NCBI RefSeq assembly: GCF_017086365.1
Contig: NZ_CP070969.1
Coordinates: 4,340,001 to 4,404,000 of the forward strand
Source: Paenibacillus tianjinensis
GTDB lineage: Bacteria; Bacillota; Bacilli; Paenibacillales; Paenibacillaceae
Reading direction: 5' to 3'
DNA length: 64,000 bases
Shown: positions 6,832 through 17,205 of the stretch, piece by piece
How positions within the stretch are numbered: the first letter of the stretch is position 1
Layout: the number at the start of each line of letters is the position of its first letter
The notes under the pieces: generated by a model
Told to the model about the DNA's origin: nothing
Databases searched by the model: none
Seen by the model: only the letters and a program-made list of their open reading frames with translations
Program-made: the position numbers and the translations under genes

Positions 6832-8559
6832 TTAGCCTATAGCTGCTTTGCTGGCCTCGGCCAGACCGAGCATTTCCTGTGCGTGATGCAATGTTTTTTC
6901 GGTAATTTCCACGCCGCCCAGCATGCGGGCAAGCTCCATGACTCTGCCTTCTGCTGTGAGGGAATCCACTTCGGTCATTGTGCGCCCGTCCTCGACTTTT
7001 TTGCGGATCAGATATTGATGATCGGCCATACACGCCACTTGCGGCAGATGCGTAATGGAGAACACTTGGCAGGTGGAGGACAGCTTATACAATTTATCGG
7101 CAATGGATTGGGCTGCGCGTCCGCTGACCCCGGTATCCACCTCATCAAAAATCAGTACAGGAATAGCATCCGTCCGGGCAAAAATGCTCTTCATCGCCAG
7201 CATAATCCGTGACAGCTCACCGCCTGAGGCGATCTTGCCGAGCGGTCTAAGCGGCTCCCCCGGATTCGGAGAGATCATAAACTCGGCGCTGTCGATGCCT
7301 TGCCGGGTCAGCCGGTAACGGCGCTCCTGATACTCTACGCCCCGCGGATCCTCCAGGGTATCGAGCTTAACCTGGAGCGATGTCCGCTCCATCTGCAGAT
7401 CCTTGAGCTCGCCCTCAACCTGGGTGGAGAGGTCTGCCGCACATTGACTGCGCGCCTTGCTAAGTGCCCGTGCTGCTTCCATTAAGGTACTGAGCAGTCC
7501 ATCCCGCTTCACGGTCAGCTTCTCGATATATTCATCCTTATTCTCCAGCAGATCCGTTTCCCGGTGAATCTGTTCGTAATAGGCCAGAATCTGCTCGACA
7601 CTGTCCCCATATTTGCGGCGCAGCCCGGTAATCAGATCCAGACGGTTCTCGATCTCCTCCAGCCGGGCCGGATTGAACTCAATATCCTCACGATAGTCCC
7701 GCAGCTGGAAAGCGGCATCCTCCAGCTGATAATAGGATGACTGCAGCTGATCCAATACCGAGCGCAGCCCTTTTTCATCGTAACGGACTGCATCCTCCAG
7801 CCGGGAGATGACATTACCGATGGACTCCAGGCCCTGCCTGTCATACAGCAGCTCGTATGCGCCGGAAACCGAATCCATCATTTTCTCGCTGTGGGATAGT
7901 TTGACCCGTTCTTCGGCAAGTAATTCATCTTCTCCCGGTTTTAATCGCGCTGAAGAAATTTCCTCCAGCTGAAAACGGTACAAATCCAGCATTTGATAGG
8001 CTTTTTGGCTGGATTCCTGAAGTTCCCGCAGTTCCTTTTCCACTTTGGCAAATGCCGAATATTTCTCTTGATAATCGGCTTTGAGCGGTCCGATCACAGC
8101 TTCGCCATACGTATCAAGCAGCCCGAGATGACGCTCTGCCTTAAGCAGATTCTGGTGCTCATGCTGGCCGTGGATATTTACCAGCTGCTCACCGATTTCA
8201 CGCAGCATGCTGAGATTAACCATCTGCCCGTTGACGCGCGAGGTGCTTTTGCCAAGGGAAGTGATTTCCCGGCGGATGACCAGATGCTCTTCACGATGCC
8301 CTCCGATACCCAGACGCTCCAGCGTTTCCCACACCGGATGGCCGGCGGGCAGGCTGAACAGGGCTTCCATCTCTGCCTTTTCGCAGCCGTAGCGGATGGA
8401 ATCCGCGGAACCGCGGCCGCCGGCAATGAGGCCCAGCGCATCGATAATGATCGATTTCCCGGCGCCGGTCTCCCCTGTAAGTACATGAAAACCAGGATAA
8501 AAATGTACATCTACCGCTTCAACAACGGCTAGATTGCGGATCGACAAGGTCTCTAACAC
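6832..8559 (-). CDS. recN: DNA repair ATPase RecN
   Basis: RecN is an SMC-like ATPase recruited early to DNA double-strand breaks. The 575-residue protein has the Walker A GETGAGKS near residue 30, a coiled-coil middle (roughly 155-400), the signature LRPLGKIASGGELSRIMLA and the Walker B VLIFDEVDTGVSG. Length matches the family. The start is GTG at 8559 with GGAGGTG 8-10 bases upstream. It sits downstream of argR as in B. subtilis. Confidence 0.97.
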   Translation of the reverse strand: MLETLSIRNLAVVEAVDVHFYPGFHVLTGETGAGKSIIIDALGLIAGGRGSADSIRYGCEKAEMEALFSLPAGHPVWETLERLGIGGHREEHLVIRREITSLGKSTSRVNGQMVNLSMLREIGEQLVNIHGQHEHQNLLKAERHLGLLDTYGEAVIGPLKADYQEKYSAFAKVEKELRELQESSQKAYQMLDLYRFQLEEISSARLKPGEDELLAEERVKLSHSEKMMDSVSGAYELLYDRQGLESIGNVISRLEDAVRYDEKGLRSVLDQLQSSYYQLEDAAFQLRDYREDIEFNPARLEEIENRLDLITGLRRKYGDSVEQILAYYEQIHRETDLLENKDEYIEKLTVKRDGLLSTLMEAARALSKARSQCAADLSTQVEGELKDLQMERTSLQVKLDTLEDPRGVEYQERRYRLTRQGIDSAEFMISPNPGEPLRPLGKIASGGELSRIMLAMKSIFARTDAIPVLIFDEVDTGVSGRAAQSIADKLYKLSSTCQVFSITHLPQVACMADHQYLIRKKVEDGRTMTEVDSLTAEGRVMELARMLGGVEITEKTLHHAQEMLGLAEASKAAIG

Positions 8560-8619
8560 GAATACTGCACCTCCGGAAAGATGTTTCCCATGAATGGATT
8601 AAAACTTATTTTATTGTAA

Positions 8620-9069
8620 TCAGGAGATATATCCCATTATTTGCGTAATTACGTTCTTGCTGTCTTCCGGCTGCCGGCAAATAATCAGGATGGTGTCATC
8701 GCCGGAAATAGTGCCCATAATCTGCGGCCAGTCAATATTGTCAATCAGAGCCGCCACCGAGTTTGCCGTTCCCGGAAGACATTTCATTACCACAAGGTTG
8801 CCGGAGTAATCAATTTGGACAAAATTATCCACCAGCACTCGCTTAAGCTTCTGTGTCGGATTATATCGCTGGTCGGTCGGAAGTGAATATTTATATCTCC
8901 CGTCATCCATCGGCACCTTGATCAGCAGCAGCTCCTTGATGTCCCTGGATACGGTCGCCTGGGTAACCTGGAAGCCCGCGTCACGCAGCGCATCCACCAG
9001 CTCATCCTGTGTTTCAATGTCTTTCTGTGTGATGATCTCACGGATCTTGATATGCCTGTGTCCCTTCAT
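8620..9069 (-). CDS. argR: Arginine repressor ArgR/AhrC
   Basis: This hexameric regulator represses arginine biosynthesis and activates catabolism when arginine is bound. The 149 residues show the N-terminal winged HTH (about 1-70; [20 protein letters not shown], then [14 protein letters not shown]) and a C-terminal arginine-binding oligomerisation domain with [14 protein letters not shown]. The start has AGGAGGC 4 bases upstream. argR next to recN is the conserved order. Confidence 0.96.
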   Translation of the reverse strand: MKGHRHIKIREIITQKDIETQDELVDALRDAGFQVTQATVSRDIKELLLIKVPMDDGRYKYSLPTDQRYNPTQKLKRVLVDNFVQIDYSGNLVVMKCLPGTANSVAALIDNIDWPQIMGTISGDDTILIICRQPEDSKNVITQIMGYIS

Positions 9070-9098
9070 TATTGCCTCCTGTATTTAAAAGATGAACA

Positions 9099-9569
9099 TT
9101 AATTGGATTCTCCATCATCCCTACCGAGCGAAATCAGATGTATGGCAGATGATACGGTATTGACGTACAGCACGCCGCTGCAGTCAGGGTAAATCAGCAA
9201 ATACGGCAGAAGTGCATCCCGAAGCGCGCTGCCGGTGAATTCCAGCTCTTTACGGGGACGGGATAAAATCACGAGGTAAAAGGAATCCTCTTCTTTGCTG
9301 GCCACATAGTCGATAAACAGCCTGCTGTACATGGAAGATCCGTCAACATTAAAAGCAAGCGGAATTTTCAGTTTGCCGCCAATCACCTCGTACCCTGCCG
9401 CCTCGAGCCACTCAATGGAAGGATGCGGCGTAATCACACTGTTGATCGGCACCCGGTCCTTCAGGAAGGACCGCGGTGAACTCTGCAGCCATATATAGAT
9501 CCGGTAAACCAGAAATATCGCAACCGCCAGTCCAATGAGCACCATAACGGTTTTATCAGAGCTTGCCAA
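9099..9569 (-). CDS. Unrecognised membrane-anchored protein between tlyA and argR
   Basis: The protein is about 156 residues with one N-terminal membrane segment (VMVLIGLAVAIFLVYRIYIW) and a soluble alpha/beta remainder, including SFYLVILSRPRKELEFTGS. The start is uncertain: GTG 9578, GTG 9572 and TTG 9569 all follow GAGGTG closely, and TTG 9569 has the best spacing (6 bases). I do not know the family. B. subtilis has no gene at this position. Co-orientation with 29 bases to argR suggests one transcript. Confidence 0.65.
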   Translation of the reverse strand: MASSDKTVMVLIGLAVAIFLVYRIYIWLQSSPRSFLKDRVPINSVITPHPSIEWLEAAGYEVIGGKLKIPLAFNVDGSSMYSRLFIDYVASKEEDSFYLVILSRPRKELEFTGSALRDALLPYLLIYPDCSGVLYVNTVSSAIHLISLGRDDGESN

Positions 9570-9644
9570 CACAATCACCTCGGTGATTTATTCGCTTGAG
9601 CAGCGCTGAAATCCTGCTTTTTGGATACTGCCTTCTCCATTCAA

Positions 9645-9678
9645 GCAAAAGAAACTCATCGTTTTTTCGATGAGTTTC
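9645..9678 (-). terminator. tlyA terminator overlapping its stop codon
   Basis: GAAACTCATCG (9651-9661) and CGATGAGTTTC (9668-9678) form a perfect 11-bp stem with a six-base loop, and TTTTG follows on the minus strand. The tlyA TGA stop (9656-9658) lies within the stem. Confidence 0.75.
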
Positions 9679-10555
9679 CGTTGGTGTTCGCAGTAAAGGT
9701 TGCAGAGGCTTCTTTGATAACGTCATCAGCCAACGCTGCGAAATTGTCAACAGGGCTGAGCTGAGCTGCCGCCGCTTCCGGCTGCGCTTCACCTGCGGCA
9801 GCCTCTGCCTCAGGAAGCAGCTTCCAATGCGCCAGGAACTCGATGTTGCCTTCTCCGCCGGTAATCGGCGAGAATGTCAGCCCCTCCAGCCGGTAACCAA
9901 GCCCTGCAGCCATAGTCAGCACATTCACCAGCACTTCCTTATGAACCGCCGGATCACGCACTACGCCGGATTTGCCAACCTTTTCACGCCCAGCCTCGAA
10001 TTGCGGTTTAATCAGTGCCGCAATATCCGCCGGACGGTTCAGCAGGGCTTTGAGCGGAGGAAGGATAATTTTGAGCGAGATGAAGGATACATCAATGCTC
10101 GCAAAGTCCGGAACCGGCCCCTTCAGGTCTGGTGGCGTCATATAACGGAAATTCGTCCGTTCCATCACGCTGACCCGCTCATCATTGCGCAGGCTCCAGT
10201 CCAGCTGGTTATAACCGACATCAATGGCATAGACATAGCTTGCCCCGTTCTGCAGCGCACAATCAGTAAACCCGCCGGTGGATGCTCCAATATCAAGCAT
10301 AGTCCGACCGTTCAGGCCGATCTCAAACTTTCGGAGCGCCTTCTCCAGCTTAAGGCCGCCGCGGCTGACATAAGGATGCACGGCGCCTTTCACTTTCAGG
10401 GTGGAGCTGCGTGGTACCTTCATCCCGGGTTTCTCGATCCGTTCTTCATCCGCCAGAACAAGACCGGCCATAATCGCAGCCTTGGCCTTTTCCCGGCTCT
10501 CATAAAAGCCTTGCTCTACTAACAATACATCTATCCGTTCTTTAGGGTGTTCCAT
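9656..10555 (-). CDS. tlyA: TlyA-family rRNA 2'-O-methyltransferase / FtsJ-like protein (YqxC)
   Basis: The protein has an N-terminal S4 RNA-binding domain (ERIDVLLVEQGFYESREKAK) and an FtsJ-type SAM-dependent methyltransferase domain with TMLDIGASTGGFTDCAL and the internal ASIDVSFISL motif. TlyA homologues methylate rRNA cytidine 2'-O positions. The Ala/Pro/Glu-rich C-terminal tail after about residue 245 (EAEAAAGEAQPEAAAAQLSP) is an extension beyond the usual length. The start at 10555 is preferred over the ATG at 10561 because GGGAG lies 6 bases before it. It follows dxs as in B. subtilis. Confidence 0.9.
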   Translation of the reverse strand: MEHPKERIDVLLVEQGFYESREKAKAAIMAGLVLADEERIEKPGMKVPRSSTLKVKGAVHPYVSRGGLKLEKALRKFEIGLNGRTMLDIGASTGGFTDCALQNGASYVYAIDVGYNQLDWSLRNDERVSVMERTNFRYMTPPDLKGPVPDFASIDVSFISLKIILPPLKALLNRPADIAALIKPQFEAGREKVGKSGVVRDPAVHKEVLVNVLTMAAGLGYRLEGLTFSPITGGEGNIEFLAHWKLLPEAEAAAGEAQPEAAAAQLSPVDNFAALADDVIKEASATFTANTNGNSSKKR

Positions 10556-10602
10556 GTTCATCTCCCGATCATTCTTGGGCTAACGAGATTCTCTTCTGGC
10601 TT

Positions 10603-12507
10603 TTAAGAAGTAGAAGTCGTCTTGTAGGTATATTTACTGAGCGCCTTCATCGCTTTGATACGTGCACACAGCGCTTCAACGGTAAGTCCGGTCTGCTGGC
10701 GCTGCTCCTTGACGGAACCGTGCTCGATAAAAATATCCGGAACGCCCATCAAATGGACACGGGCATCATATATTTCTTGTTCCGAAAAGAATTCCAGCAC
10801 TGCGCTGCCAAGGCTTCCTGCCTGACTTGCTTCCTCCATCACTACCATGGAGGTTCCGGCATGGGCCAGTTCCAGCAGCATGGTATTGTCGAGCGGTTTC
10901 AGGAAACGTGCATTCACTACACCCACCTGAATGCCTTCTCGCTTAAGCACCTCTGCTGCTTCTTCCGCCACCTGAACCATCGGGCCGCAGGCCAGCACCG
11001 CATAATCGTCACCAGGCCGCAGCCGCTCCCATGAACCGATCGGCAGAACGCGCAGTTCGGGATCCAGTGCCACACCGGTTCCGTCAATACGGGGATACCG
11101 GTAGGCAATCGGCCCGTCGTTATATTCCAGCGCCGTCTTCATCATATGGCGAAGCTCGTTCTCATCCTTCGGCATCATCATGACCATATTCGGAATATGA
11201 CGCATAAAGGCAATATCGTATACCCCTTGATGGGTCTCGCCGTCAGCACCGACAAAGCCTGCCCGGTCAATCGCGAACATGACATTGGCGTTATGGCGGC
11301 AAATGTCATGGACGATCTGATCGTAGGCCCGCTGCATAAAGGTGGAGTAGACGGCGTACACCGGCTTCATCCCCTCCATGGCGAGTGCTGCGCAGAGCGT
11401 CGCGGCATGCTGCTCGGCAATACCGACATCGATCATCCGGTCAGGGAATTCCTTGGCAAACGGAAACAGTCCTGATCCGCCCGGCATTGCCGGAGTCACA
11501 GCAATCAGCCGCTGGTCCTCATGGCCCAGTTCAATCAGCGTCTGGCCGAACACTTCCGTGTACATCGGATTGCCGACAGCCTTAAGGGACTGGCCGGACT
11601 CGATTTTGTAAGGAGAAATCGCATGTGATTTGTAGAAATCGGTTTCAGCCGGTTTGTACCCTTTGCCCTTGGTAGTGAGCACATGCACCAGAACAGGTCC
11701 TGATACATTGTCCGCCTGATGGAAGGTTTCGATCATTTTCTCAATATCATGGCCGTCCACCGGACCCAGGTAAGTGAAGCCCAGTTCTTCAAAGAGTACA
11801 CCCGGAACCATCATATATTTAAGGCTGTCTTTCAGCTTCTCAGCAGTCTTGGCCAGCTTCCCGCCAATTGCCGGAATTCTTCTCAGCAGTCCTTCAACCT
11901 CATCTTTCGCACGCAGATAATGACGGTCCGAACGGATTTTGCTCAAATAATTGTGCATTGCCCCTACATTAGGAGCGATGGACATTTCATTATCATTCAG
12001 AATAACCATCAGCTTGCGGCGTTCATGGCCAATATGATTCAATGCTTCAAAGGCCATCCCGCCGGTCAGGGCACCATCGCCGATTACAGCGATAACTTTG
12101 TTATCCTCGCCCTTAAGGTCACGTGCCATCGCCATACCCATGGCTGCAGACAAGGAGGTGCTGCTGTGTCCGGCTTCCCAGACATCATGCTCGCTCTCCG
12201 AACGTTTCACAAAACCGCAAAGTCCGTCTTTCTTGCGAAGCGTGTCAAAGCGGTCCTGGCGGCCGGTCAGGATTTTGTGGACATAAGCCTGGTGTCCTAC
12301 GTCATATATCATTTTGTCCCGGGGACTGTCATAGCAGTAATGCAGGGCCAGTGTTAGCTCCACTACCCCCAGGTTGGATCCGAGGTGCCCGCCGGTTACA
12401 GTAAGCTTCTCAATCAGAAACCTACGGATCTCCTCTGCCAGAGTGTCCAGCTCAGGCACCGACAATGTTTTCAGTTGCTCCGGATCATTTATATTTGGAA
12501 GCAGCAC
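10603..12507 (-). CDS. dxs: 1-deoxy-D-xylulose-5-phosphate synthase
   Basis: Dxs condenses pyruvate and glyceraldehyde 3-phosphate with thiamine diphosphate, the first step of the MEP isoprenoid pathway. The 634-residue protein has [20 protein letters not shown], the ThDP motif [15 protein letters not shown] and the transketolase pyrimidine domain with [14 protein letters not shown]. The GTG start at 12507 is chosen over an 18-codon extension because GGGGAAG lies about 6 bases upstream. ispA lies directly upstream, so precursor supply and prenyl chain synthesis are co-transcribed. Confidence 0.97.
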   Translation of the reverse strand: MLLPNINDPEQLKTLSVPELDTLAEEIRRFLIEKLTVTGGHLGSNLGVVELTLALHYCYDSPRDKMIYDVGHQAYVHKILTGRQDRFDTLRKKDGLCGFVKRSESEHDVWEAGHSSTSLSAAMGMAMARDLKGEDNKVIAVIGDGALTGGMAFEALNHIGHERRKLMVILNDNEMSIAPNVGAMHNYLSKIRSDRHYLRAKDEVEGLLRRIPAIGGKLAKTAEKLKDSLKYMMVPGVLFEELGFTYLGPVDGHDIEKMIETFHQADNVSGPVLVHVLTTKGKGYKPAETDFYKSHAISPYKIESGQSLKAVGNPMYTEVFGQTLIELGHEDQRLIAVTPAMPGGSGLFPFAKEFPDRMIDVGIAEQHAATLCAALAMEGMKPVYAVYSTFMQRAYDQIVHDICRHNANVMFAIDRAGFVGADGETHQGVYDIAFMRHIPNMVMMMPKDENELRHMMKTALEYNDGPIAYRYPRIDGTGVALDPELRVLPIGSWERLRPGDDYAVLACGPMVQVAEEAAEVLKREGIQVGVVNARFLKPLDNTMLLELAHAGTSMVVMEEASQAGSLGSAVLEFFSEQEIYDARVHLMGVPDIFIEHGSVKEQRQQTGLTVEALCARIKAMKALSKYTYKTTSTS

Positions 12508-12601
12508 GAGTCTTCCCCGCTTTCCTAGATGTTGTAAAATATAAACCCCATTATAACACAAACGAAACGGCTGTCGAAATACAGCCGCTTCCGAATTTTC
12601 C

Positions 12602-13546
12602 CTAATGATCTCTGGACATTAGATATGAGGCAATTTCCAGCAGGCGCGAATTGTCCGGAAAACCGCCTTCAAGCACCGCGCTGCGGGCTGCTTCCGTCAA
12701 CCGCTTCACCTCAGCCTGCGAGGCTTCCAGCCCGATAAAATACGGGTAGGTCACCTTCTGCTGCTTGATGTCGCTGCCTGTCTTCTTGCCAAGCTTGCCT
12801 TCATCTCCAACCAGATCAAGAATATCGTCCTGCACCTGGAAGGCCAGGCCAATCTGTGTGCCGAATTCGCGCAGCGCTTCCAGCTGTCCGGCATCTGCTC
12901 CGGCAATCCTGCCGCCGGCAAGCAGTGAGAATACGATCAGATCCCCAGTCTTGTGACGGTGGATATATTGCAGCTGCTCTAAATCGGTAAGCCCCTGCTC
13001 ACCCTCCATATCGGCCACCTGCCCGCCTACCATGCCGCGCGGACCGGCCATTTCCGCCAGATCCTCTACGATGGAGAGCGCCTGCTCTGCAGGGATTCCG
13101 TGCCGGCGGGAAGCCTGCACCACACTATAAAAGGCATGTGTCAGCAGTGCATCTCCGGCCAGGATGGCGGTAGCTTCGCCGAATACCTTATGATTGGTAA
13201 GCTTGCCCCGCCGGTAATCATCATTATCCATAGCCGGCAGATCATCATGAATCAGCGAGTAGGTATGTACCATCTCAATCGCTGCTGCCACCGGCAAGGC
13301 GGCCTCCCGGCTGCCTCCGAGTGCTTCACAGGCAGCGATAACCAGCAGCGGGCGAAGTCGCTTGCCTCCGGCCTGCAGGGAATAATCCATCGCTTCTTTT
13401 AAGTGGACAGGCACATTCCAGTCCGCCGGAAGCGTTGTCTCCAGTTCCTGCATGACAGCCACGCAGACCCCGGTGATATAATCCGGAAGCGTCTGGCGTA
13501 CGCCTTCTTCAGCATTCATCTCCAGATTATGCTCAGACTGGCTCAT
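12602..13546 (-). CDS. ispA: Polyprenyl (farnesyl) diphosphate synthase
   Basis: IspA joins isopentenyl and allylic diphosphates to make farnesyl diphosphate. The 314-residue protein has both aspartate-rich motifs: [16 protein letters not shown] (first) and [10 protein letters not shown] (second). The ATG at 13546 lies inside the end of xseB and follows GAAGGGGAC, so the two genes overlap by 14 bases and are probably translationally coupled. A longer ORF begins at 13597 without an RBS. Confidence 0.95.
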   Translation of the reverse strand: MSQSEHNLEMNAEEGVRQTLPDYITGVCVAVMQELETTLPADWNVPVHLKEAMDYSLQAGGKRLRPLLVIAACEALGGSREAALPVAAAIEMVHTYSLIHDDLPAMDNDDYRRGKLTNHKVFGEATAILAGDALLTHAFYSVVQASRRHGIPAEQALSIVEDLAEMAGPRGMVGGQVADMEGEQGLTDLEQLQYIHRHKTGDLIVFSLLAGGRIAGADAGQLEALREFGTQIGLAFQVQDDILDLVGDEGKLGKKTGSDIKQQKVTYPYFIGLEASQAEVKRLTEAARSAVLEGGFPDNSRLLEIASYLMSRDH

Positions 13547-13790
13547 CGCTGTCCCCTTCCAGCCGCGCGCCGAAAGGCTTCTTGCGCAGTTCCCCATCCA
13601 TCTCTGTGATCATTTCAATCTTACGTTCTACCTGCTCCAGCTTATTGCCGCAGAGCTGCGACAGCTTCATTCCCTGCTGAAACAAGTCGATGGCCTTCTC
13701 CAGGGGAACGTCGCCGTGCTCAAGCTCACGTACGATTTCCTCCAGCCGCCCCATTGCACCTTCAAAATCAAGCTCCGCTTCCTTCGTCAT
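13533..13790 (-). CDS. xseB: Exodeoxyribonuclease VII small subunit
   Basis: The 85-residue protein has the family pattern DFEGAMGRLEEIVRELEHGD followed by VPLEKAIDLFQQGM. It binds XseA to form exonuclease VII, which degrades single-stranded DNA to acid-soluble oligonucleotides. The ATG at 13790 is preferred to the one at 13802, which directly abuts the GGAGG and so lacks spacing. It overlaps the xseA end by 23 bases and the ispA start by 14. Confidence 0.92.
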   Translation of the reverse strand: MTKEAELDFEGAMGRLEEIVRELEHGDVPLEKAIDLFQQGMKLSQLCGNKLEQVERKIEMITEMDGELRKKPFGARLEGDSDEPV

Positions 13791-15147
13791 CGTCTTTGCC
13801 ATCCTCCTTCATTCCCCAGACCTGGCAGCTTAGCTGTCCGTCATTCAGCTTTATGTTGACCACATCGCCGAGCTCTACTTCCTTCAGCGATTTGATTAAA
13901 TGCTCTTCCTTCTCGTCGTACACGAGGCTGTAGCCCCGCGACATCACCTTCAGCGGGCTGAGCGCATCCAGATGGCGCAGCTCGGCCACATAGCGCGAGC
14001 GCTTGTCCTGCAGGCGCGCCTGCATCGCACCCGCCAGTTGGCGGGTGATGCCCTCCGTGCGCTGCCGGGCCGCATTGACACTTGCCTGCGGGTGGAACCG
14101 CTGCAGGCTGTGTCTCAGCACCGCCTGGCGCTCCTGCGCCCGGCGGTGCCGGCTCTCGGCTGCGCGGCTCAGCGCCATGCGCAGCATGTCCAGCCGCTGC
14201 GCGTGCTGGGCCAGCTGGCGGCGCGGGCCGACCAGCGCCAGCGAGCGCTGCAGCGAGGCCAGGCGCTCGCCGCCGCGCTGGGAGCGGCGCAGCAGACCCT
14301 GGCGCAGCCGCTGCTCAGCTGTGCGCAGCTGCGCAGCAAGCTCGGCGGCATGCGGCACAGCCAGCTCCGCCGCCGCCGTAGGGGTTGCCGCCCGGAGATC
14401 GGCGGCGAAATCGGCGATCGTGAAGTCGGTCTCATGACCGACGGCCGAGATCACCGGAATCACTGAGCCGGCAATCGCCCGCGCGACGGCTTCTTCATTG
14501 AAGGCCCACAGCTCCTCCAGCGAACCGCCGCCGCGGCCGACAATCAGCACGTCGGCCTCGCCCATGGCGTTAAGATTCTGAATCGCCTTCACAATAGAGG
14601 GGCCGGCCCCTTTGCCTTGCACCAGCACGGGATAGAGCACAACCGCCACCTGCGGAAAGCGCCTCTGCAGGGTAATAATAATATCCCTTACAGCCGCACC
14701 TGTCGGCGACGTTACGACTCCAACAACGCGCGGGAAGCGCGGCAGGGGGCGCTTGCGCTCAGAAGCGAACAGCCCTTCCTGCTCCAGCTTACGCTTGAGC
14801 TGCTCGTAGGCCATATACAGGCTGCCGATTCCGTCAGGCTGCATATGGGTTGCATAGAACTGATACTGCCCGTCCCGTTCATATACTGTCACATTGCCTC
14901 TGGCGATAACCTTGGTCCCTTCCTTGGGAACAAAGGGCAGCCGCTGGTTATGCGAGGCGAACATAATCGCTTTGATCCGGCTGCTCTCATCCTTCAGCGT
15001 AAAATACATATGGCCGCTGCCATGATGGGTGAAATTGGAGATTTCACCGCGGATCCATACATCCGAGAGCAAAACATCCGAATCCAGCTTCATGCGGATA
15101 TATTTGTTAAGATCCTTGATGGATAAGACTTGCCGTTCTGCCGCCAT
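13768..15147 (-). CDS. xseA: Exodeoxyribonuclease VII large subunit
   Basis: This 459-residue protein has an N-terminal OB-fold domain (VWIRGEISNFTHHGSGHMYF), the catalytic domain with GVVTSPTGAAVRDI and GRGGGSLEELWAFN, and a long C-terminal coiled coil (about 270-400). The coiled-coil codons are very GC- and Ala/Arg-rich (about 13980-14380), which creates many long spurious ORFs on other frames. The RBS is weak. folD ends 9 bases upstream, so expression probably depends on the same transcript. Confidence 0.95.
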   Translation of the reverse strand: MAAERQVLSIKDLNKYIRMKLDSDVLLSDVWIRGEISNFTHHGSGHMYFTLKDESSRIKAIMFASHNQRLPFVPKEGTKVIARGNVTVYERDGQYQFYATHMQPDGIGSLYMAYEQLKRKLEQEGLFASERKRPLPRFPRVVGVVTSPTGAAVRDIIITLQRRFPQVAVVLYPVLVQGKGAGPSIVKAIQNLNAMGEADVLIVGRGGGSLEELWAFNEEAVARAIAGSVIPVISAVGHETDFTIADFAADLRAATPTAAAELAVPHAAELAAQLRTAEQRLRQGLLRRSQRGGERLASLQRSLALVGPRRQLAQHAQRLDMLRMALSRAAESRHRRAQERQAVLRHSLQRFHPQASVNAARQRTEGITRQLAGAMQARLQDKRSRYVAELRHLDALSPLKVMSRGYSLVYDEKEEHLIKSLKEVELGDVVNIKLNDGQLSCQVWGMKEDGKDDDEGSGA

Positions 15148-15156
15148 AAGCAGTGC

Positions 15157-16014
15157 CTATTCCAGGCCGCGGCGGCGTTTGGCCGCAATCAGCGTATTGC
15201 TCATCAGCATGGTTATGGTCATCGGGCCTACGCCGCCGGGTACAGGTGTGATGTATCCAGCAACCTCCCGCGCGCTTTCATAGTCCACGTCACCGGCAAG
15301 CTTGCCATTATCCAGCCGGTTCATGCCGACGTCAATGACTACAGCCCCCGGCTTCACATAAGAGCCGTCGATGAAATTGGCCCGGCCGATAGCTACTACC
15401 AAAATATCTGCCTGGCGGCAGATTTCCGCCATATTAGCCGTGCGGGAGTGACACATCGTTACAGTGGCATTCTCGCGCTGCAGCAGCAGGGAGACCGGCT
15501 TGCCGACGATGTTGCTGCGGCCGATTACGACGGCATGCTTGCCGGAAATTCCGGTTCCTGTCCGCTTGATCAGTTCGATACAACCGGCAGGTGTACAAGG
15601 CAGCAGGCTGTCATCCCCGATCACCAGATTGCCCACATTGATCGGATGGAAGCCGTCCACGTCCTTCTCTACAGCAATGGCGTCAATAACCGCCTTCTCC
15701 TCGATATGCTTAGGAAGCGGCAGCTGGACAAGAATACCGTCGATATCATTACGGCTGTTCAGCTCTGCCACGAGGGCAAGCAGCTCTTCCTGGGTTGTCG
15801 CTGCATCGAGTCTGTGCACTTCCGAGTGGAAGCCAAGCTCGGTGCTGGATTTCTCCTTATTGCGGACATAGACCTGAGAAGCCGGATCTTCACCGACAAG
15901 CACGACAGCAAGACCGGGCTTCACGCCGCGTTCGGCCAGTTGTTTAACCTGCTGGGCAATGTCAATACGAATTTCGTCTGATACCTGTTTACCGCTGATG
16001 ATTGCTGCTGTCAT
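15157..16014 (-). CDS. folD: Methylenetetrahydrofolate dehydrogenase / cyclohydrolase
   Basis: FolD interconverts 5,10-methylene-, methenyl- and 10-formyl-tetrahydrofolate. The 285 residues contain the catalytic Lys segment [32 protein letters not shown], the NADP-binding motif [17 protein letters not shown] and the C-terminal [14 protein letters not shown]. Length is standard. It lies between nusB and xseA as in B. subtilis. Confidence 0.97.
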   Translation of the reverse strand: MTAAIISGKQVSDEIRIDIAQQVKQLAERGVKPGLAVVLVGEDPASQVYVRNKEKSSTELGFHSEVHRLDAATTQEELLALVAELNSRNDIDGILVQLPLPKHIEEKAVIDAIAVEKDVDGFHPINVGNLVIGDDSLLPCTPAGCIELIKRTGTGISGKHAVVIGRSNIVGKPVSLLLQRENATVTMCHSRTANMAEICRQADILVVAIGRANFIDGSYVKPGAVVIDVGMNRLDNGKLAGDVDYESAREVAGYITPVPGGVGPMTITMLMSNTLIAAKRRRGLE

Positions 16015-16089
16015 GTAAGTCTCTCCCCTTTTATCTACTGTAGATGGATGCTGGAACGTTAATGAATAGTTAATGTCTTATCGTGCGGT

Positions 16090-16539
16090 TTACAGATCGC
16101 CTTTCAGCGTGTCAACCTCTTGAATCATTTTCCCCAGTACACCGTTCACGAATTTGCCGGAGTCTTCCGTGCCGAAATGCTTGGCTAGATCAATCGCTTC
16201 ATTCACGGCAACCTTAGCCGGCACATCATCTGCAAAGACCATTTCAAAAGTTGCCAGACGCAGAATTTGGCGATCAACGCGTGACAGGCGGCTCATCTGC
16301 CAGCCCTTCAAATAATGCTCCAGCATGTCGTCAATGGCGACCTTATGCTCCCACACGCCATTCACATGCTGCACAACATAAGTCTTCAACTCAATCTCAT
16401 CCGTAATTACATGTTCCGTCTCATTCTCATCTGCAGCCTCGGCAATCAGCATCTCTACTGCTTCCGCGCTGTCTACATCGTTCATTTCCATCTGGTACAG
16501 GCTCTGGACAATAATCTCTCTTGCTAAACGTCTCTTCAT
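16090..16539 (-). CDS. nusB: Transcription antitermination factor NusB
   Basis: NusB binds boxA RNA with NusE and supports rRNA antitermination. The 149 residues start MKRRLAREIIVQSLYQMEMN and end with FGTEDSGKFVNGVLGKMIQE, both diagnostic. The first residues fit the family start exactly. A 417-base intergenic region carrying repeats separates it from the upstream DUF2273 gene, so it may have its own promoter there. Confidence 0.95.
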   Translation of the reverse strand: MKRRLAREIIVQSLYQMEMNDVDSAEAVEMLIAEAADENETEHVITDEIELKTYVVQHVNGVWEHKVAIDDMLEHYLKGWQMSRLSRVDRQILRLATFEMVFADDVPAKVAVNEAIDLAKHFGTEDSGKFVNGVLGKMIQEVDTLKGDL

Positions 16540-16609
16540 GTGTTCCTCCTACAATCTTATCTCGCATACTTTTATATTGGTATTCCATTGTTTTTTGCTG
16601 TTTATAAAA

Positions 16610-16800
16610 TAAATAATTGTATTTCATGCAGCTATTTTGAGCTAATATCAGCAAATTCTATCCCTAATTGTATTTCGTACAATTAAAAATCAGAAAAAGG
16701 GTTATTTCTGAGTTCGTTCCTGGATTTAATTGTACGAAATACAGTTAAACCAACTGTGAGATGTCTTAACAGCTTTTAGTTGCACGATCTACAATTACAC
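16610..16800. repeat. Intergenic array of short inverted-repeat units (copy A)
   Basis: The 417-base gap before nusB carries four related units. Two are near-perfect palindromes with TTTCG/CGAAA loops: AATTGTA-TTTCG-TACAATT (16666-16684) and TTTAATTGTA-CGAAA-TACAGTTAAA (16725-16749), the second being the inverse of the first. Between them TCAGAAA (16690-16696) and TTTCTGA (16705-16711) form a hairpin. Weaker units start near 16617 and 16776. A similar array occurs at 40050-40250. A further hairpin, GTTTTCT/AGAAAAC, lies at 16837-16855. Confidence 0.7.
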
Positions 16801-16956
16801 TACTCTCTTCGTAACTTTTCTTCACAACAAGACATGGTTTTCTAGCTCAGAAAACAGATAGATTCTTATCATCAAAAAAACCGCACAGCCTTTCTTCCTG
16901 CAAGCCAGGCAACTCAAGTGACGGGTTCCATGCTCCGGGAGAAAGACTATCGCGGT

Positions 16957-17190
16957 TCACTTAAAGGGACGCCAGCGTCCGGACAGCCGCTGAGCCAGCT
17001 CCTGCCACTGAAACAGCGGGGGCTGTGCGGTATCCTTTCTTTTGCCGAGCGTATATCCGATGAACACTACCAGTGCAAAGAACAACATATCCCAAAAACC
17101 GCTAATCAAATAAATCAAACCAAGAACAATACCGAAGGTTACTCCGGTAATTCTACCCCCGTGACTTTCCCATACTTCTCTCCAGGGCAT
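16957..17190 (-). CDS. DUF2273 small membrane protein
   Basis: The 77-residue protein has two membrane segments (about residues 15-32 and 34-48) and begins MPWREVWESHGGRITGVTFG, the typical DUF2273 opening. Members sit beside asp23 and amaP in Gram-positive bacteria and are thought to help anchor or organise the Asp23 complex at the membrane. It follows amaP by 15 bases, supporting that role. Confidence 0.88.
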   Translation of the reverse strand: MPWREVWESHGGRITGVTFGIVLGLIYLISGFWDMLFFALVVFIGYTLGKRKDTAQPPLFQWQELAQRLSGRWRPFK

Positions 17191-17205
17191 AAGGGAAACT
17201 CACCT

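Noticed and set aside
13900..14466. Several long ORFs over the xseA coiled-coil region
   Set aside because: They arise from very GC-rich Ala/Arg codons of xseA read in other frames; compositions are extreme and no RBS or domain supports them.
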